Below are positions 21,040 to 22,721 of a stretch of DNA of 22,721 nucleotides, piece after piece. The position numbers and the translations under genes were made by a program. The stretch spans positions 1-22,721 of the IMG/VR virus record IMGVR_UViG_3300030099_003975; one strand, given 5' to 3'. Position 1 is the stretch's first letter. Each line of letters begins with the position of its first letter. A model generated the notes under the pieces. It saw nothing but the letters and a program-made list of their open reading frames with translations. It had not been told where the DNA came from and ran no database searches. The DNA comes from a virus.

Positions 21040-22721
21040 TAGTAATATACCTCCGATGTTATACCTAATACTCGCATAGGCAATGGTGCTGTTTGCGATA
21101 CTGTTAATGTTGGGTCTTTTTCATAGCCAAGTGTATGAACTTCTCTTTTGCCTGTCAAAGATTGTAATCCAGATGACGAATCATTTGGATTAGAACCTAT
21201 TAATACTTGATTAGTATTGATAGTAACATTGTATGTAGTTGATAGTTCTAATATAGCTTTACCTATTTTTCTTGGTTTACCAGTTAATACGCCACCTTGT
21301 AATCTTGCATCTTGTGGTAATGTTTCTACAGTTATTGTGTAATCTAATCCTATATCTACTGCTGATGCTGGTGATGGAAAGACTGCTGTGCCACCAGAAG
21401 CTACTGTTGCACTACCATAGTAAAAGAAATCACCATCTTCTGTTGAGCCACTAGTTGCATGTACTGTTTTACCTACTTGAGTAATTCCTGTAAATACACG
21501 ACTGGTTAAAAATACTAGGTCAGTATTATCACTTACCGATGCTGTAGCTGGGCTTACTGATATAACATATTCGTTAGATGTGCCTGTTGCTACTACACTT
21601 GTAACTGTGTGTGTTGTACCTGTACCAGCAAATTGAAATGTCTCACCTTGATTAGGGCTGTTAGTTGCACCATCTATAATAAACTGACTAACACCAGATG
21701 ATACTGCTCCTTTGTTTTTTACTGTACCATGTGGCTGATAACTTGCTGACATAGTTTTGGTAAAAGACATATCGGTTGGTATGTCAAACTGTGTCGTTGC
21801 AAACTGCTCTAAACTAAATACATCAGAGCCATCTATAGTTCTTGATGTTAATACATAGATACTTGACGATAAACAACAAATAGAAAGATATGTGCCATCT
21901 GTATTCCATTGTGTCCAGCCAAATATCTTTTGCTCTTTTTGACTGCTATACACGCACATTGTTCCATCAGTATTTACAAGAAAATATAACTGTTCAGTTC
22001 TATCTGGTAATGTTGCCGCAGTTGCTGTATCTACAGGATTATCAATTAAATGTGCAGACTCCAGGCTAGTATTGTTACTATCAAACAACTCTGTTGTTGA
22101 AGCAAAAACATAATCCCTTATGTTCTTGCCATTCTTCTGAATATACAATGTGCCTCCATCAAATGGTCTTGGCATACCTTTTTGTTGACACCCAAAAGAT
22201 GTTTGTCTAACAATCATAGAATCAGTAGGTGTTATGTTTTTACCTGTCTGCGGTCTTAGAAAAAACTCTGCACCGCTTGTAAATATTTCTAGTACACGAC
22301 CACTAACTATATGTCTTATCTCATTAATTTGATCCGATGCTATTTGCATTTGTAAACTTTCATCATCCTTTGCTGTGCCTACATCAAAGTTAAAAAATGA
22401 ACCGACTTTACTTGATGTAAGATAATCTGGAGCATCTGTATTCCCACCAAAGTAAAGTCTTTGTTCGTGAAAAGCACAAGTTCTTGGATAGCCATGTACA
22501 TCACTATATAGCTGTTCATCCCATTTTCTTGTTGCTGGATGTCCAACAATCTTTACACTTGCTCCTCCACCATCTATAGATTCAGTTGCTGTATCACTTG
22601 AACCTGCTGTAAAACTAAATCTATTATCATCAATATTGGTAATTGTAAATGTGCCATTAAGATTTCCACTTGCTAATCCATTTCCATCTGCATCAAAAAT
22701 ATCTTGTGCACCACTAATAGT
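21039..22721 (-). CDS. Tail (propeller/tail tube) protein, cut by window edge
   Basis: The frame is open through the right edge, so ATG 22349 is an internal Met, not the start. Upstream of it the same frame encodes 'KWDEQLYSDVHGYPRT', then 'FHEQRLYFGGNTDAPDYLTS', 'KVGSFFNFD' and 'KDDESLQMQIASDQINEI', followed by 'HIVSGRVLEIFTSGAEFFL', 'NITPTDSMIVRQTSFGCQQK' and 'GGTLYIQKNGKNIRDYVF'. This GYP / RLYFGG / SGR.L.IFTSGAE / RQTSFG / NIRDYVF set is characteristic of a tail protein family of podophages at the T7 gp12 position. At least 560 residues are visible. It forms part of the tail nozzle or hub in related phages. Confidence 0.8.
   Translation of the reverse strand, partial: TISGAQDIFDADGNGLASGNLNGTFTITNIDDNRFSFTAGSSDTATESIDGGGASVKIVGHPATRKWDEQLYSDVHGYPRTCAFHEQRLYFGGNTDAPDYLTSSKVGSFFNFDVGTAKDDESLQMQIASDQINEIRHIVSGRVLEIFTSGAEFFLRPQTGKNITPTDSMIVRQTSFGCQQKGMPRPFDGGTLYIQKNGKNIRDYVFASTTELFDSNNTSLESAHLIDNPVDTATAATLPDRTEQLYFLVNTDGTMCVYSSQKEQKIFGWTQWNTDGTYLSICCLSSSIYVLTSRTIDGSDVFSLEQFATTQFDIPTDMSFTKTMSASYQPHGTVKNKGAVSSGVSQFIIDGATNSPNQGETFQFAGTGTTHTVTSVVATGTSNEYVISVSPATASVSDNTDLVFLTSRVFTGITQVGKTVHATSGSTEDGDFFYYGSATVASGGTAVFPSPASAVDIGLDYTITVETLPQDARLQGGVLTGKPRKIGKAILELSTTYNVTINTNQVLIGSNPNDSSSGLQSLTGKREVHTLGYEKDPTLTVSQTAPLPMRVLGITSEVYY

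Overview
The window is part of a short-tailed (podovirus-type) bacteriophage genome. The evidence is a T7-like virion block on the minus strand: a tail/propeller protein, three internal (ejection) proteins, and a tail fibre with a gp17-type N-terminus. Marine short-tailed phages of SAR11/SAR116-type hosts carry similar late proteins, so a marine alphaproteobacterial host is a reasonable inference but is not proven here. Most of the sequence is AT-rich; by eye the control region at the left (about 190-2150) is less so.

Layout. The minus strand starts and ends the window. At the left edge is the N-terminus of a small terminase subunit (1-186), preceded in its transcription direction by a 79-aa gene (346-585). 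From 1652 to 7932 the plus strand carries an early operon of tightly packed small genes, many overlapping by a shared ATGA or TAATG. It holds three small DNA-binding proteins (winged helix, Xre-type, LexA-like), a possible replication pair, and a recombination set: YqaJ-type exonuclease, candidate annealing protein and SSB. Four tiny hydrophobic peptides (16-34 aa) lie among these genes. A strong terminator at 7972-7999 ends the operon. From 8064 to the right edge everything is on the minus strand: small membrane peptide, Ref-like HNH nuclease, holin-like protein, membrane/coiled-coil protein, two secreted proteins, putative fibre accessory protein, tail fibre, a 1414-aa ejection protein with an HExxH motif, an 869-aa ejection protein, a 209-aa ejection protein and a tail protein cut by the edge. 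If the genome is circularly permuted, the late operon runs from the terminase leftward off the window and returns at the right edge, so 187-1651 is the divergent early/late control region.

The most unusual part is 346-2183. The two genes flanking the control region, A (79 aa, minus) and B (165 aa, plus), each face a decayed inverted copy of themselves (A' at 756-957, B' at 958-1492) across a 32-bp palindromic core. The two cores match at 27 of 32 positions. The arms extend through the leaders, the coding sequences and, for B, past the stop codon. The order A - core - A' - B' - core - B is what a tandem duplication of a divergent A/core/B locus would give after inversion of the segment between the two cores. 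The copies no longer code, yet one keeps a consensus-like promoter. I know of no description of such a locus, but cannot search.

Other points of note: long same-strand overlaps (242, 134 and 101 nt), an Xre-DnaT-like fusion, a peptidase-like motif in an ejection protein, and a structured 580-nt non-coding stretch (2482-3063) with a tRNA T-arm-like sequence that might be an attachment site. No integrase, RNA polymerase, DNA polymerase or recognisable endolysin is in this window.
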